DNA of 64,000 nucleotides from Candidatus Nitrosocosmicus agrestis (GCF_008389435.1 NZ_VUYS01000008.1:8774-72773); one strand, 5' to 3'; shown: positions 47,534 through 57,543, numbered from the stretch's first letter. Numbers and translations are program-made. Notes: generated by a model not told the origin, from the sequence alone.

Positions 47534-48175
47534 GTGAGTAGCAGTACATACAAGACATTCAATTCAAATGATAAAACTAGCTTTGCACTCCTTAGAGTAT
47601 TGGGTGTTGGGTCGAGTATGAGAAAAGAGTCATTTGGGACCGAGACTTTGAGAATAGTCTTAGGTAAAGTCAAAGAAAACGGTGCTGAGACAAGATTGTT
47701 AAACCTCTTTGAAACACCATTGCCGATATATTCTTCATCGATAAATTCAGATAATCGGTTGATACGCCAAGTAAGCGACTTGGTAAATTGGGCCGACGCT
47801 TTCATACTTTCCACCCCTGATTATCATGGTTCAATGTCTGGATCATTGAAGAACTTTTTGGATTATTTTTGGTCTGAATTTGCTGGAAAAACTTTCGGAT
47901 ATATTTGTTCTTCACACGAGAAAGGACTAACTGTAATGGATCAGATTCGAACAGCGATAAGACAATGTTACGGATGGAGCTTGCCATACGGTCTATCAAT
48001 TAACTCCGGAATAGACTTTGATGATCATAGAAAAATAGTAAATAAACAACTTGTTGGACGGATCAATAGTTTTGCAAGGGATTTGGTAGTATATGGTAAA
48101 TTAATAAACACTCAGTTTAGAAACGATCTTAACTCCAAAGTTGAGAACTCATTTGCATACCACTATCGAAAATAA
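47534..48175 (+). CDS. NADPH-dependent FMN reductase
   Basis: This 213-residue flavodoxin-fold protein has the phosphate loop G-V-G-S-S-M-R-K-E-S-F (residues about 22-32), then P-L-P-I-Y, and S-T-P-D-Y-H-G-S-M-S-G-S-L-K-N-F-L-D-Y. This is the NADPH-dependent FMN reductase family, which reduces FMN, quinones or metal/azo compounds. The start is GTG 47534. It lies 98 bp after the SufR-like regulator on the same strand, consistent with a redox-control unit. Confidence 0.9.
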   Translation: MSSSTYKTFNSNDKTSFALLRVLGVGSSMRKESFGTETLRIVLGKVKENGAETRLLNLFETPLPIYSSSINSDNRLIRQVSDLVNWADAFILSTPDYHGSMSGSLKNFLDYFWSEFAGKTFGYICSSHEKGLTVMDQIRTAIRQCYGWSLPYGLSINSGIDFDDHRKIVNKQLVGRINSFARDLVVYGKLINTQFRNDLNSKVENSFAYHYRK

Positions 48176-48336
48176 AAAGATTCTTTGGAACTTTTTTTTC
48201 CATAATTTAACATTGTTGTTGTCACCGTGTTGGCATTTCATTTTATCAAAGTAATTGAATCTTGTCTGAATAATTTTTTTTCTAATTCTTTTTAAATCAA
48301 ACCATAAAAAAATGTTCTAAATTACAAGACAAACTT

Positions 48337-49302
48337 TTACATCACCTTGTGAAAATTTGATTTAGGTGGTATAATTTTTTTTAGGATTAGAATGCCCGCG
48401 TAGTATGGGACATTAAAAAATGCTGCTAGGGATGCAATTTCAGCTCCAAAAAAATGATGGGCAAACACAACGATAAGTATGTTGTTAATATAAGCCATAG
48501 AAATAATTGATGCCATGATTCCATCCTGTCTAAAACCTAACACTTTTCCTATTCCGAATCCTGCCAAAGCAAAAAAACCAAATAACCCAAATGTTAGCAT
48601 GATGTTTTCAAAAGTTAAAACCGGGTTGGAGAAAAAATAACTCGAGTAAGTTGCAAATATAGATAGATTTATCAAAAAAATAAAAATAAGAGAATATATC
48701 TGCGAATTATTGCTAATATAATTGGCCATCCTAACCGTATATTTTTTTATTAACTGGCTTAGGAGAAGTGGGGTAATTAGTGCTACCATCAATAAGAATA
48801 TCATGTCAAATATAGGGATTGCAAACTTGTCTTTAAAAAACAAAAATACAAACAATGGTAGAGTAAAGGGCACTACCAAAGAACTTGAGATTATCAAACC
48901 TACCACCACAGGTAGTTTTCCCCCAACAAAATTTACTACAAATGGGGAACCTAAACCAGTTGATATTCCAGATAATAAGAACACAGACAGCTTTACCTCG
49001 TCTGTAACTGGAGAAAAGCCGATTAATTGTATCACCGTCATCAATGCATATAGTCCACAGGGAATTGCTATTAGTTTGAATATCGTAAGAACAATCAGAT
49101 GTGTCGGGTTAGCAAAAACCCTGTAAAGATCTTGCAGATTCATTTTTATCAAATTAAAAAGCAAAAGTAGGCCTAACCATAAGAGCAAATAGGGTTCAGT
49201 TACCAGTCCTATTTGAGGAAACAATATTCCCATCACAGTTGAAGTTGAAATTGCAAAAATAAGAAGATAGAATGCCCGATTCTTAACATTTGATTCATTC
49301 AA
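48337..49302 (-). CDS. Bile acid:sodium symporter-type (BASS/SBF) transporter
   Basis: This is a 321-residue protein with about ten helices. It starts at TTG 49302 (minus). The crossover-type segment G-I-S-T-G-L-G-S-P-F-V-V-N-F-V-G-G (near 115) and M-A-Y-I-N-N-I-L-I-V-V-F (near 275) match the pseudo-repeat pattern of the BASS superfamily, which includes ACR3 and organic-anion transporters. The substrate is unknown. It converges with the FMN reductase. Confidence 0.75.
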   Translation of the reverse strand: MNESNVKNRAFYLLIFAISTSTVMGILFPQIGLVTEPYLLLWLGLLLLFNLIKMNLQDLYRVFANPTHLIVLTIFKLIAIPCGLYALMTVIQLIGFSPVTDEVKLSVFLLSGISTGLGSPFVVNFVGGKLPVVVGLIISSSLVVPFTLPLFVFLFFKDKFAIPIFDMIFLLMVALITPLLLSQLIKKYTVRMANYISNNSQIYSLIFIFLINLSIFATYSSYFFSNPVLTFENIMLTFGLFGFFALAGFGIGKVLGFRQDGIMASIISMAYINNILIVVFAHHFFGAEIASLAAFFNVPYYAGILILKKIIPPKSNFHKVM

Positions 49303-49569
49303 TCAACTTTTCAGTCTCCCTTATTCAGATGTTTGTACGGGGTCAAACACTTTTGAGTCTGACAATTTTCCTATCGATTGCATTGTGACTATTAATTGCA
49401 TTGTGATAATCAAACTGAAAAAGTGATTGTCCGTAGATTGTATTCGTTATATTATTAGTCAATTTTTTAGTAAAAGGCATTATTTACTAACTAACAATAA
49501 AAAAAGTATTGGCAAGTCAATAATAACAATATAATATTTACCTGCTATTATTCTCAGCTTTAATGTAAT

Positions 49570-49926
49570 TCAAAGTAATTTTAGGTGTCCTGTGATTTTG
49601 TCTAATTTTGAAGAATAATCCGGTCCAAAACCACAACAGGTCATAGTATTTGGTTCAATCTGAGTTTTGCCTGCATCACGAATTACGGTGGTTATTATTC
49701 CATATGCTTGAGCTTTCTTTATAATGTCTATTAGTTCTCCCTCTGATTGAACTTTCAAAACCGCTTTTTTTTGGTTACCATAGTTAAACCAATTCCTTAC
49801 CTGGTCTGGATGATCCCAAACAACAGAACTGCAAGCGTGACCCACCTGGCCTGCTATCTTGCCAACCCCCATTCCCAAGTCTTTTCTTACCACTATTACA
49901 AATTTTATATCGTCACCGCCGCCCAA
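49570..49926 (-). CDS. pth2: Peptidyl-tRNA hydrolase, archaeal type (Pth2)
   Basis: This 118-residue enzyme rescues tRNA from peptidyl-tRNA. Motifs are F-V-I-V-V-R-K-D-L-G-M-G-V-G-K-I-A-G-Q-V-G-H-A (residues 9-31), I-R-D-A-G-K-T-Q-I-E-P and the C-terminal G-P-D. It starts at TTG 49926 (minus), and the length is typical. This is a eukaryote/archaea-type housekeeping gene. Confidence 0.96.
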   Translation of the reverse strand: MGGGDDIKFVIVVRKDLGMGVGKIAGQVGHACSSVVWDHPDQVRNWFNYGNQKKAVLKVQSEGELIDIIKKAQAYGIITTVIRDAGKTQIEPNTMTCCGFGPDYSSKLDKITGHLKLL

Positions 49927-50153
49927 TAATCTAAAATTGGCTTAAAATAATATAAATGAATAAAAAAGGTGGAAATTCTCACAACTAATATTATTATCTT
50001 GTTCTCACGTACTCTTTTTATAATTTATTTTCTGAATGTCACTATCCTGATAAACTTTAGTATAAAACTCTATTTCTTTCAAAACAAATAGAAGCATTGA
50101 ACAAAAATAATGGTTAACCTTTTATCCTTCCTTTTGTCTGATTCAATCAATAA

Positions 50154-50627
50154 ATGAACAGTGGTAGTAATTCTAGCGTCAAAAGGTTTGGCAAGATTTT
50201 GATAGCAATTGATGGGTCGGAGCATTCATTTCAAGCCGCCGAATATGCACTTGATTTGGCCAAAAAGTTTGAAGCACAATTATTTGCAGTTACTGTGACT
50301 TATATTCCTGCATCGGAGAATTTATCTCACAAACAAGTATTAAGCAAATCATTGGTGGAGGATGGTAACAAGGATATGAAAAACTCTGAACAATGGTTTG
50401 ATAATTTTGTACAAAAGGCGTCTGAATACAACGTCAATCTCAAAACAGAGTTGTTAAATTCAACCCGGCCAGTCGATTACGTGCTATTGGAGTTTGCCGA
50501 AGAAAACGGCATTGATCTAATAGTTATGGGAACTAAAGGTAGGACCGGTTTTAAAAAACTGTTATTAGGCAGTGTGGCATCTTCGGTATCAACTTACGCA
50601 CACTGTCCTGTCTTGATAGTAAAATAG
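50154..50627 (+). CDS. Universal stress protein (UspA family)
   Basis: This 157-residue single Usp domain begins with I-L-I-A-I-D-G-S-E-H-S-F-Q-A. The ATP site G-T-K-G-R-T-G-F-K-K-L-L-L-G-S is intact, ending H-C-P-V-L-I-V. It lacks the acidic insert of the copy at 21.6 kb, so the two are distinct paralogues. Confidence 0.94.
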   Translation: MNSGSNSSVKRFGKILIAIDGSEHSFQAAEYALDLAKKFEAQLFAVTVTYIPASENLSHKQVLSKSLVEDGNKDMKNSEQWFDNFVQKASEYNVNLKTELLNSTRPVDYVLLEFAEENGIDLIVMGTKGRTGFKKLLLGSVASSVSTYAHCPVLIVK

Positions 50628-50981
50628 TATAAAAATAGTAAATTTGTTTATTTATTATACTATTGTTTAATTCAAATAAGGTCATTATTATTATTATTGT
50701 TACTCTTGTTAGACCAAAATTGACTTTGTATATGAATTATGTGTGAATCCGCTCGACTTTTGAAATTATAAGTTAGTATACTAGTTTACCCTAGGGACAG
50801 GCAGTGTTTACCAACTATAAGGCAGTTATACCTACTATGATTAATTTGTGCTAATTGATTTCCTATACCTAGTCTTGTAAAACATGTTTACAAATTGTTG
50901 TAATGGTTTGCTTAAGTGATTCTTTGTTAATCTTTCATGGCTTTTCTAAAATTCCAAACGCATTCGAATCCGGGGTGTTAT
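50628..50981. other. Intergenic, nothing recognised
   Basis: 354 bp of AT-rich DNA with an ATT triplet run at about 50684-50700. No gene or structured RNA was seen. Confidence 0.5.
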
Positions 50982-51902
50982 CTAACAACCAGGTGGATTT
51001 GTATTTCTTTTTAAAATGAAACTAACTTGACCATTTGGCTCTAATCGAGCGAATTTTATCTCATCTACATTTTCGATTCCATTGAGTCTCATTTGTACTT
51101 CAAACTCCTCAAAATCCATCTTTGCTGCCTTTAAACCTCTTGCCTCGATTGAACCATATTCTACTAGGGTTATCGGTTTAGGTTCCATAGAATTACGAAA
51201 CCTTTTACTTTTTAAAGTTAGATAATCAATAGCCTTAAAAAATACTACTACTATTATTACTGCAGCCATTGCCTGAGGAATTGATATTTCTTTATATATC
51301 ATCGGGTCACCAATTGCAGAACCCAATCCAACAACAATCAATAGTCCAAAAGGTGACAACTGGCCAATGCCTTTTCCTCCAAGCCACTTTACTATTAGAA
51401 AGACTAGAGTTGCTATTATTGTAGTTCTTATTATTACCGATAGCACTGAAGATGCATCAGGAACAAATGCATTATTCAATAGACTAAGAGTCATTGTATT
51501 ATTTTGCAGTAGTGGGTTTGCCTGAGGAATTTCTTCTTGATCAGACTGTTGAGCGTGTGCTTCAAAAGAATTCGAAATACTTTGCAAAGACAAATCGTCT
51601 GGAAATTTTGTTTCGTTGATTTCTGTAATTGAGGTAATAATATTATGATCCATTTTTGCATTGACAGGAATTACTGGCTTGGGGATTGCTGATGTACTGC
51701 TATCTATCTCTAATCTTAGGGATATTAGATTTTCATTGACTTGATATAAACAATAGGTGAATACTATTATGGTGACATTTAGTCCCATCACCATGGTAAA
51801 TAATAGATTTTTGCTGACATTCACATTATTGGATAAATATCTGGTGTATGTTAATGTTAAGACTAGAGAAAATAATTCTATGGTTTTTTTGTCTGACGCC
51901 AT
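50982..51902 (-). CDS. YetF/DUF421-like membrane protein with long N-terminal extension
   Basis: This is a 306-residue protein. An N-terminal TM helix (residues about 30-52) is followed by an extracytoplasmic-looking Ser/Asn stretch to about 150. Three closely spaced helices follow (about 155-230), with W-L-G-G-K-G-I-G-Q-L-S-P-F-G-L-L-I, the DUF421 hallmark. The soluble C-terminal domain (P-I-T-L-V-E-Y-G-S-I, then L-K-A-A-K-M-D-F-E-E-F, and Q-V-S-F-I-L-K-R) is the YetF fold. The long N-terminal piece is not typical of bacterial YetF. The function of the family is poorly known. Confidence 0.85.
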   Translation of the reverse strand: MASDKKTIELFSLVLTLTYTRYLSNNVNVSKNLLFTMVMGLNVTIIVFTYCLYQVNENLISLRLEIDSSTSAIPKPVIPVNAKMDHNIITSITEINETKFPDDLSLQSISNSFEAHAQQSDQEEIPQANPLLQNNTMTLSLLNNAFVPDASSVLSVIIRTTIIATLVFLIVKWLGGKGIGQLSPFGLLIVVGLGSAIGDPMIYKEISIPQAMAAVIIVVVFFKAIDYLTLKSKRFRNSMEPKPITLVEYGSIEARGLKAAKMDFEEFEVQMRLNGIENVDEIKFARLEPNGQVSFILKRNTNPPGC

Positions 51903-52151
51903 ACAAAAAAAATTCTAGTTAGATATTTGAAATCAAAATAAGAAAGAAATGTGAGCATATCGAATTCATTTCTCTTCACTTATTCTAATAGTGATAAAGA
52001 CTAGTAGTGGGTTTGATGAGCAAACCAATTACATGCTTCTTGTCAAAAAAACCTGTCATTTTAGTCATTATGCTGTCTTAATGTTATTACATAAATTTTT
52101 TAACTAGTAAAACTTGCATTCATTTTAAGTTTTGTCATATATTAAATTATA

Positions 52152-53990
52152 ATGACCAAACCCGACCCAATTGGCTTGACTTTTGTATCCAATAACTATG
52201 ATAATTCTATGGATGAATTCTGGATGATTGTCAGTCCAGGTGTTTTACTCAGTCCTTTTGATTTTGTGAATGTGGAAAATATCAATGATACTATAACTAT
52301 AGGCATTGTTAAGGAAATCAAAAGGGTAAGATTGAGTAACAAGAAATTATCAAGGGTTCTCAGACATTCTTCTCTTTCACAAAAACCAGATCATAAATCA
52401 AAAAAAATTTCGGGAGTTACAGTTGGAAGGATAGATGTAATTGCCACCTTTCCTACGGATGTATATAAAACAGGGAAATCTTCCAAGGAAATGGATCCAA
52501 AACTTGCTAGGAAAAGAGTAAAGGCTCCGATAGTAAACATGCCAGTTGAGGAAGGAAAGACTGTGTATTTTGCTAGCAGCGATGAGGTTAAAATTGCTTT
52601 AGGAATGCCTGAAATGGAACGGCCTATTCCTGCTGGGTTAATTACAATGACAAATGATATAAAAATACCAATCGATCTTGATGTTACTTACATTTTTGGT
52701 CCGGATACAACTCACGTTAACGCAACAGGCATATCAGGTAACATGAAAACTAGCTATCTTTTATTCTTATTGCAAGTAATACATCAGAAATTAATTGATG
52801 AAGGTATTTCCATTATCATCTTTAACACAAAAGAAAAGGATTTACTTTATTTGGATAAGGAAAGAGAAGGGGGACAAAACCATCATGATGATCAGTCTAC
52901 ATTTGATTTGATGGGTGTAGAATTTTCACCATTTAAGAATGTGTCTTATTTTTTACCCCGGGGTAAAGATGGAAAACCAAATTCTGCACGTGTTATAACG
53001 GATAAGAATGCAAGGACATATTCCTACGAATTATCAGATGTTTATGACCGGCTAGATTTATTGTTTTCTTCAGAGTCTTTAATGGATCAGTATCATAATT
53101 TATCTTCAATACTTAATTATATTTATGAAACTTGGCCCCAATTACCTCAAAAAAATAACACCCAGAAAAAAAAATCCAGTCAGTTTATGAATTGGAGTGA
53201 TTTAATTGACTATGCTGATTACCCTGAAGAAATTATTACACACAAGTCCACCCTTTTAAAATTTCAGGGAATGCTACAGAGATTTTACAAACCAAGCACT
53301 CTATTTGTAGATAAAAAGATAACCAGTACTTATCTGGGCAGGGAGATCCGGAATATGAGTAGTAATCAAGTAATTGTAATTGATATCGCAATGTTGCCTA
53401 CAATGGAAGAACAGGCATTTGTAGTTGGAGATGTGTTAAAAACAATAAACGAAATGTATTCTTTGGGAGTTAACAATAATGATACTGTATCCAGTAAGGA
53501 AGTCTTGACAAGCAATAATAGTCAATACGACAACAAAATGGAAATAGCAAGTAAAAAGATAAAAGAAAGTGGAAAAATTCACATCAACAAAAAACCAAAA
53601 TATGTTGTAATACTGCTAGATGAGGTTAACAGATTCTTACCCCATAGAGATTTGGACGGAAATTCTTACAGTAATCATATTGGTAGTCGCTCTTCTGTTG
53701 GTGAGGAATTGTTCAAGACGATCCTTGCTGGAAGATCAAGACACTGTATTTTATTTACCGCACAGCAATTTAAAAGTCAGATAGACCCAATCATAAATGA
53801 AAATACTGGACTTCATATTTTGGCCAAACTTGGAAACTCTGAGTTGAGCACACGGCCATACAATATGGTTGATGACATGACAAAGTCGGTAATCAACAAG
53901 TTGCATAAGGGTGAATTCGTCTTGGTACACTCTGCCTTCAGACATCCAATTAAGATTACTATACCCAAACCCGCATTCAAAAAGCCCTAG
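52152..53990 (+). CDS. HerA-like P-loop ATPase
   Basis: This is a 612-residue protein. The N-terminal 140 residues look like the HAS-barrel of HerA proteins. Walker A is G-I-S-G-N-M-K-T (residues 193-200), and Walker B is V-V-I-L-L-D-E-V (Asp490/Glu491). A sensor-like segment C-I-L-F-T-A-Q-Q lies near 535, and an arginine candidate G-R-S-R sits just before it. HerA/FtsK ATPases pump DNA and usually work with NurA and Mre11/Rad50 in end resection. No NurA is in view, but a calcineurin-type phosphoesterase gene follows 82 bp later on the same strand. It starts at ATG 52152. Confidence 0.88.
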   Translation: MTKPDPIGLTFVSNNYDNSMDEFWMIVSPGVLLSPFDFVNVENINDTITIGIVKEIKRVRLSNKKLSRVLRHSSLSQKPDHKSKKISGVTVGRIDVIATFPTDVYKTGKSSKEMDPKLARKRVKAPIVNMPVEEGKTVYFASSDEVKIALGMPEMERPIPAGLITMTNDIKIPIDLDVTYIFGPDTTHVNATGISGNMKTSYLLFLLQVIHQKLIDEGISIIIFNTKEKDLLYLDKEREGGQNHHDDQSTFDLMGVEFSPFKNVSYFLPRGKDGKPNSARVITDKNARTYSYELSDVYDRLDLLFSSESLMDQYHNLSSILNYIYETWPQLPQKNNTQKKKSSQFMNWSDLIDYADYPEEIITHKSTLLKFQGMLQRFYKPSTLFVDKKITSTYLGREIRNMSSNQVIVIDIAMLPTMEEQAFVVGDVLKTINEMYSLGVNNNDTVSSKEVLTSNNSQYDNKMEIASKKIKESGKIHINKKPKYVVILLDEVNRFLPHRDLDGNSYSNHIGSRSSVGEELFKTILAGRSRHCILFTAQQFKSQIDPIINENTGLHILAKLGNSELSTRPYNMVDDMTKSVINKLHKGEFVLVHSAFRHPIKITIPKPAFKKP

Positions 53991-54072
53991 TAAATTTTTA
54001 CTATTTTATTGACTCTATAACTTGCTGTTGTTACACTGTAACTATTTATTCAAAGGTTTTTAGGATCTAGTA

Positions 54073-54942
54073 ATGATGCGCATTATACAGATTTCAGATC
54101 TACATATAGGTGGTTTATTTAAACAAGACTCTTTTGATACTCTGGTTGATGAGGTAAATAATGATTTGAAACCCGATGTTTTAATAATTTCAGGTGATCT
54201 AACAGATGAAGGTGTATACTTTCAGTATGAAAAGGCCAAAAAAGAATTATCAAGATTTTTATCCAAAAATATGATTGTTTTTCCGGGGAATCATGATTAC
54301 CGCCATACTGGTTACCTCTTATTTCCTCAGTTTTTTCCTGATATTGGAAAGTCTATCGACTCAAAGGTCCATACCTACCGACATCCTGAAAACTTGAATC
54401 TGAAAATTCTAATTACTACCGTGGGAACTGCGGTGGCCGATAGAGATGAAGGTGAGGTAGGAGAAAGCCAAAACCTTTGGCTAAATAGGGTGTTAAAAGA
54501 AGATAATAAAGTAGACGACAGGTCAATACCTGAAGGTTCCTCTTCAAAAAAAAACACTGTAAAAATTGTCGCAATGCATCATCATTTGATAGCAATACCT
54601 GATACAGGATATACAAATATTGTCGGAATCTCTGATGCTGGAGATGTCTTAAGAACATGTCTTGCAAACAACGTTGATCTCATCATATGTGGTCATAAAC
54701 ACAGACCTTGGCTCTGGGATTTTGGTCAGATGAAAATTGCATATGCAGGCACTGCCTGCTCTTGGAGATACAGGGGGGTTTTTGAGGATACCTATAATAT
54801 CATTGATATTGAAAAGGATGGAGTTTTGAAAGTCGACATAAAAATTGTCGGAGGCGACCGGATGCCGCTCTCTGATGTAGTATCACGATATGATCCTGAA
54901 GTACGTGTTACTCGAATAGCCGACATGATGTCTCCAGATTAA
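54073..54942 (+). CDS. Calcineurin-like metallophosphoesterase
   Basis: This is a 289-residue protein. All five metal motifs are seen: I-S-D-L-H-I (D-x-H), S-G-D-L-T-D (G-D-x-x-D), P-G-N-H-D, M-H-H-H-L-I and C-G-H-K-H. Its size fits Icc/CpdA-type phosphodiesterases more than full Mre11. The substrate may be cyclic nucleotides, other phosphodiesters or DNA. Its place right after the HerA-like ATPase makes a DNA-processing role worth testing. Tandem ATGs at the start are equivalent. Confidence 0.88.
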   Translation: MMRIIQISDLHIGGLFKQDSFDTLVDEVNNDLKPDVLIISGDLTDEGVYFQYEKAKKELSRFLSKNMIVFPGNHDYRHTGYLLFPQFFPDIGKSIDSKVHTYRHPENLNLKILITTVGTAVADRDEGEVGESQNLWLNRVLKEDNKVDDRSIPEGSSSKKNTVKIVAMHHHLIAIPDTGYTNIVGISDAGDVLRTCLANNVDLIICGHKHRPWLWDFGQMKIAYAGTACSWRYRGVFEDTYNIIDIEKDGVLKVDIKIVGGDRMPLSDVVSRYDPEVRVTRIADMMSPD

Positions 54943-54983
54943 ATTTAAACTACAAAAATATTTTGGTTAATGTACGCTATTTA

Positions 54984-55301
54984 CTATGATTTAAAAACGT
55001 ACAACACTATTAATTCCTCTTTATTGTCGTGGAAATAGTGTTTTGTATTAGCTGGAACAAAAATACAAGAGCCCTTGTTTATGGTATGATCTTTATGGGA
55101 TATCTTTATTTTTCCATTTCCAGCCACTACAAAATAAAATTCATCGACTGAGTGAGTGTCTTGGATATCCTTTTGTCCTGGAAATAATCTAAGCACACCT
55201 ACTTCAAAACTCGCATTTCGCATAAAATCTATAAAATAATGAGATGATCCCATTTTGTCTAACCTTGATAGTATCGATTCCAAGTTCGAAATTTGTTCCA
55301 T
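54984..55301 (-). CDS. Small cupin-domain protein
   Basis: This is a 105-residue single cupin. D-E-F-Y-F-V-V-A-G-N-G-K-I (first motif region) is followed by K-G-S-C-I-F-V-P-A-N-T-K-H-Y-F-H (second motif), with His residues placed for a metal. Cupins include dioxygenases, isomerases and sensors; the function is not determined. It starts at ATG 55301 and is convergent with the phosphoesterase. Confidence 0.85.
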   Translation of the reverse strand: MEQISNLESILSRLDKMGSSHYFIDFMRNASFEVGVLRLFPGQKDIQDTHSVDEFYFVVAGNGKIKISHKDHTINKGSCIFVPANTKHYFHDNKEELIVLYVFKS

Positions 55302-55642
55302 GTACGTCTTTTCTCAAACCATGATTAGTTTGTTGCTCCATCCTACCTATTTTTTTATTTCCGTACTAGTCATAATATCATTACCGAAGCTTCACGATTG
55401 AGTGAAGATGTAGAGTTGTCGATGAAAAATTACTTTCTCTTTTGCAGGTGTCTGTTCAATCCTCAATTGATCGAAGATTGCATTAGTTTTTTAAACACAA
55501 TAAAAATATCAATATAATTTTTTTGCGACAACAAGTGATGTAATAATAGACAGTCCTTTGTTCTTTGTATGTTACCATCTGTATTATAAAAGGTTTATAA
55601 AGTAAAAGTAAAAGTAAAAAAGTAAATCCAGTTATATTTTTT
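55302..55642. other. Intergenic, nothing recognised
   Basis: 341 bp, with a short AAAGTA repeat run at about 55599-55625. No gene was seen. Confidence 0.5.
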
Positions 55643-56200
55643 TTAGCAACCAAAAGCTGATTTCAGTCTATCTATCAATTTTTCAAAATTTTTGCAAGAG
55701 CTGCTATCTAAAACAGCTACCTTTGATGAGATTACATCTTCATTAATACTAAGTTCCTTTAATGTATCAGAAACGCTAGTTGTTTGACAAAACAGGATTC
55801 CACTAATATAGCTAGTACTTTCATTTAATATTACAGAATGAGTAGATTGATTGTTAATTTGTGATTCGATATACACCAATGCTGGAGACTTTATTGGACA
55901 CATAACTGATGCATAATGGGTCGAATCTTCCTGTTTTAAAGTATCATTGTAAGAGTGTTCAATAAAAGATAACTTTACATTTAAAGTTCCATTCAGCTGT
56001 ACAGTGTTATTGTTGTAAACTTCAGATATGATGCCCTTGATAATTGGATTAAAAGTCAATGCATTCGTCATATCCTTCATTTCTATTCCAATAACATCGG
56101 GTAGAGGAATATTGCCTGATACTGGGATGAATGCTACAATAACTGCTAAAAATATGAATATAAATATGAATATTCGACAATGATTTTGCAAATGAAACAA
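55643..56200 (-). CDS. Secreted hypothetical protein with Cys pairs
   Basis: This is a 185-residue protein starting at TTG 56200 (minus). A signal peptide (residues 9-28, strongly Phe/Ile-rich) leads to a mature part rich in Ser/Asn/Thr with four Cys residues (V-M-C-P-I, L-F-C-Q-T, S-S-C-K-N, F-G-C). These may form two disulfides. It is beta-rich with a C-terminal helix (N-F-E-K-L-I-D-R-L-K). No family is recognised. Confidence 0.65.
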   Translation of the reverse strand: MFHLQNHCRIFIFIFIFLAVIVAFIPVSGNIPLPDVIGIEMKDMTNALTFNPIIKGIISEVYNNNTVQLNGTLNVKLSFIEHSYNDTLKQEDSTHYASVMCPIKSPALVYIESQINNQSTHSVILNESTSYISGILFCQTTSVSDTLKELSINEDVISSKVAVLDSSSCKNFEKLIDRLKSAFGC

Positions 56201-56330
56201 CTATTTTAGTCTCCTTCAAAGTTGATATGGTAGGTACTTTATATAATGAATGAATTTATTAATTTTGGAACCAAAAAAGCCCATTCATGACCATCTAACA
56301 CAAAAGAAAAAAGCGGAGAAATTGATTGCA

Positions 56331-57257
56331 TTATTTATTTTTAACGTATTGTTCTAGGAAGTTAACGGTCTTTTCCCATGCATCATTTAGTTCGGCTGGT
56401 GCAAAACCGCCGCCGGTTGGATTCGCAAATGCATGCCCTACATCTTCATAAATGTATATTTCGTTGGTAATATTATTTGCATTCAATGCCTGTTCAAACT
56501 TCTCAACTTCCGAAACCGGTATGGATTGATCCAAACCACCAAAGATGCCTAATACTGGCCAATCAATCTTGGATAGGGTTTTCTCGTCAGTTACCAGATT
56601 CCCATAATAAAGAACAGTAGCAGCCAACGGATCCTGTGTATCAGTGTTCAATGCAAGTTGAAGAGATTGTCCTCCTCCAAAACACCATCCTAAAGAGGCG
56701 ACTTTGGTTTGATTAATATAATCTAAGGTTTTAAGATATTTTACAGCGGCAAGAAGATTCGAATTGGATTCGTTTTGATTGTCTCTTGCTTTATTGACTA
56801 ATTCCATTGCTTCATTGGGATTACTTGCTACCTTTCCATTGTAAAGGTCAACTGCCAAGACCGCGTATCCTTCCTTTGCGAGTTCATTAGCCATGTTCTT
56901 TATATTTTCATTTAGTCCCCACCATTCATGAATTATTATTACTGCCGGCAACTTTTTATCTGAACTGTTGGTCTGAGTTTTATTTATTTCAGGGTATACT
57001 AAATATCCGGAAGTGTTCTTATAGTATTTCACATCTTCTTTGTGTAAAGGAACTGAAACATTAGACAGGCTTATTGTCCCATTTGGCAGCAGGATGTTTT
57101 CTGAAGCTTTGGTGTCATTATTGGAAATTCTGATTGTTTGAACGTTATTTTGTGCCATAACTGAGTTAACTGACGTAATTGTCGCAGCAAATATTAATAT
57201 CGATAAAGCAGCAGGAATTAATAGTATGTATTTTTTACTTAGTATTGCGTTTTCCAT
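56331..57257 (-). CDS. Exported dienelactone hydrolase-family protein
   Basis: This 308-residue alpha/beta hydrolase has a signal peptide (residues 10-34, ending V-M-A-Q). The oxyanion region I-I-H-E-W-W-G-L-N is followed by the nucleophile elbow S-L-G-W-C-F-G-G-G-Q (Cys). The acid is in F-G-G-L-D-Q-S-I-P and the His in D-V-G-H-A-F-A-N-P. The Cys-Asp-His triad is that of DLH. It hydrolyses ester or lactone bonds outside the cytoplasm; the substrate is unknown. Confidence 0.92.
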   Translation of the reverse strand: MENAILSKKYILLIPAALSILIFAATITSVNSVMAQNNVQTIRISNNDTKASENILLPNGTISLSNVSVPLHKEDVKYYKNTSGYLVYPEINKTQTNSSDKKLPAVIIIHEWWGLNENIKNMANELAKEGYAVLAVDLYNGKVASNPNEAMELVNKARDNQNESNSNLLAAVKYLKTLDYINQTKVASLGWCFGGGQSLQLALNTDTQDPLAATVLYYGNLVTDEKTLSKIDWPVLGIFGGLDQSIPVSEVEKFEQALNANNITNEIYIYEDVGHAFANPTGGGFAPAELNDAWEKTVNFLEQYVKNK

Positions 57258-57543
57258 AAATTCTATTTGACGTCAATATATTTAAAATATAAAGAAATCC
57301 TATCTGAGGACAAGGATGCCTTATAAGCTCACCAGATTTACAATTTGTATCTCTGATTGGAATTTAAAGACAATTTGTTTATCATGTCGTCTATCTACTG
57401 ATTACATGATATTTGTAATTGTAGGGGGAATCATTTTTCTTTTCATTTTGAACAGGTACCTATGATTTTTTTTGAATTTTTGCATATAGACTAGAAATAA
57501 TCTCACAAATGCTTTAATATTACAATTTTTACAGAAACTATCT

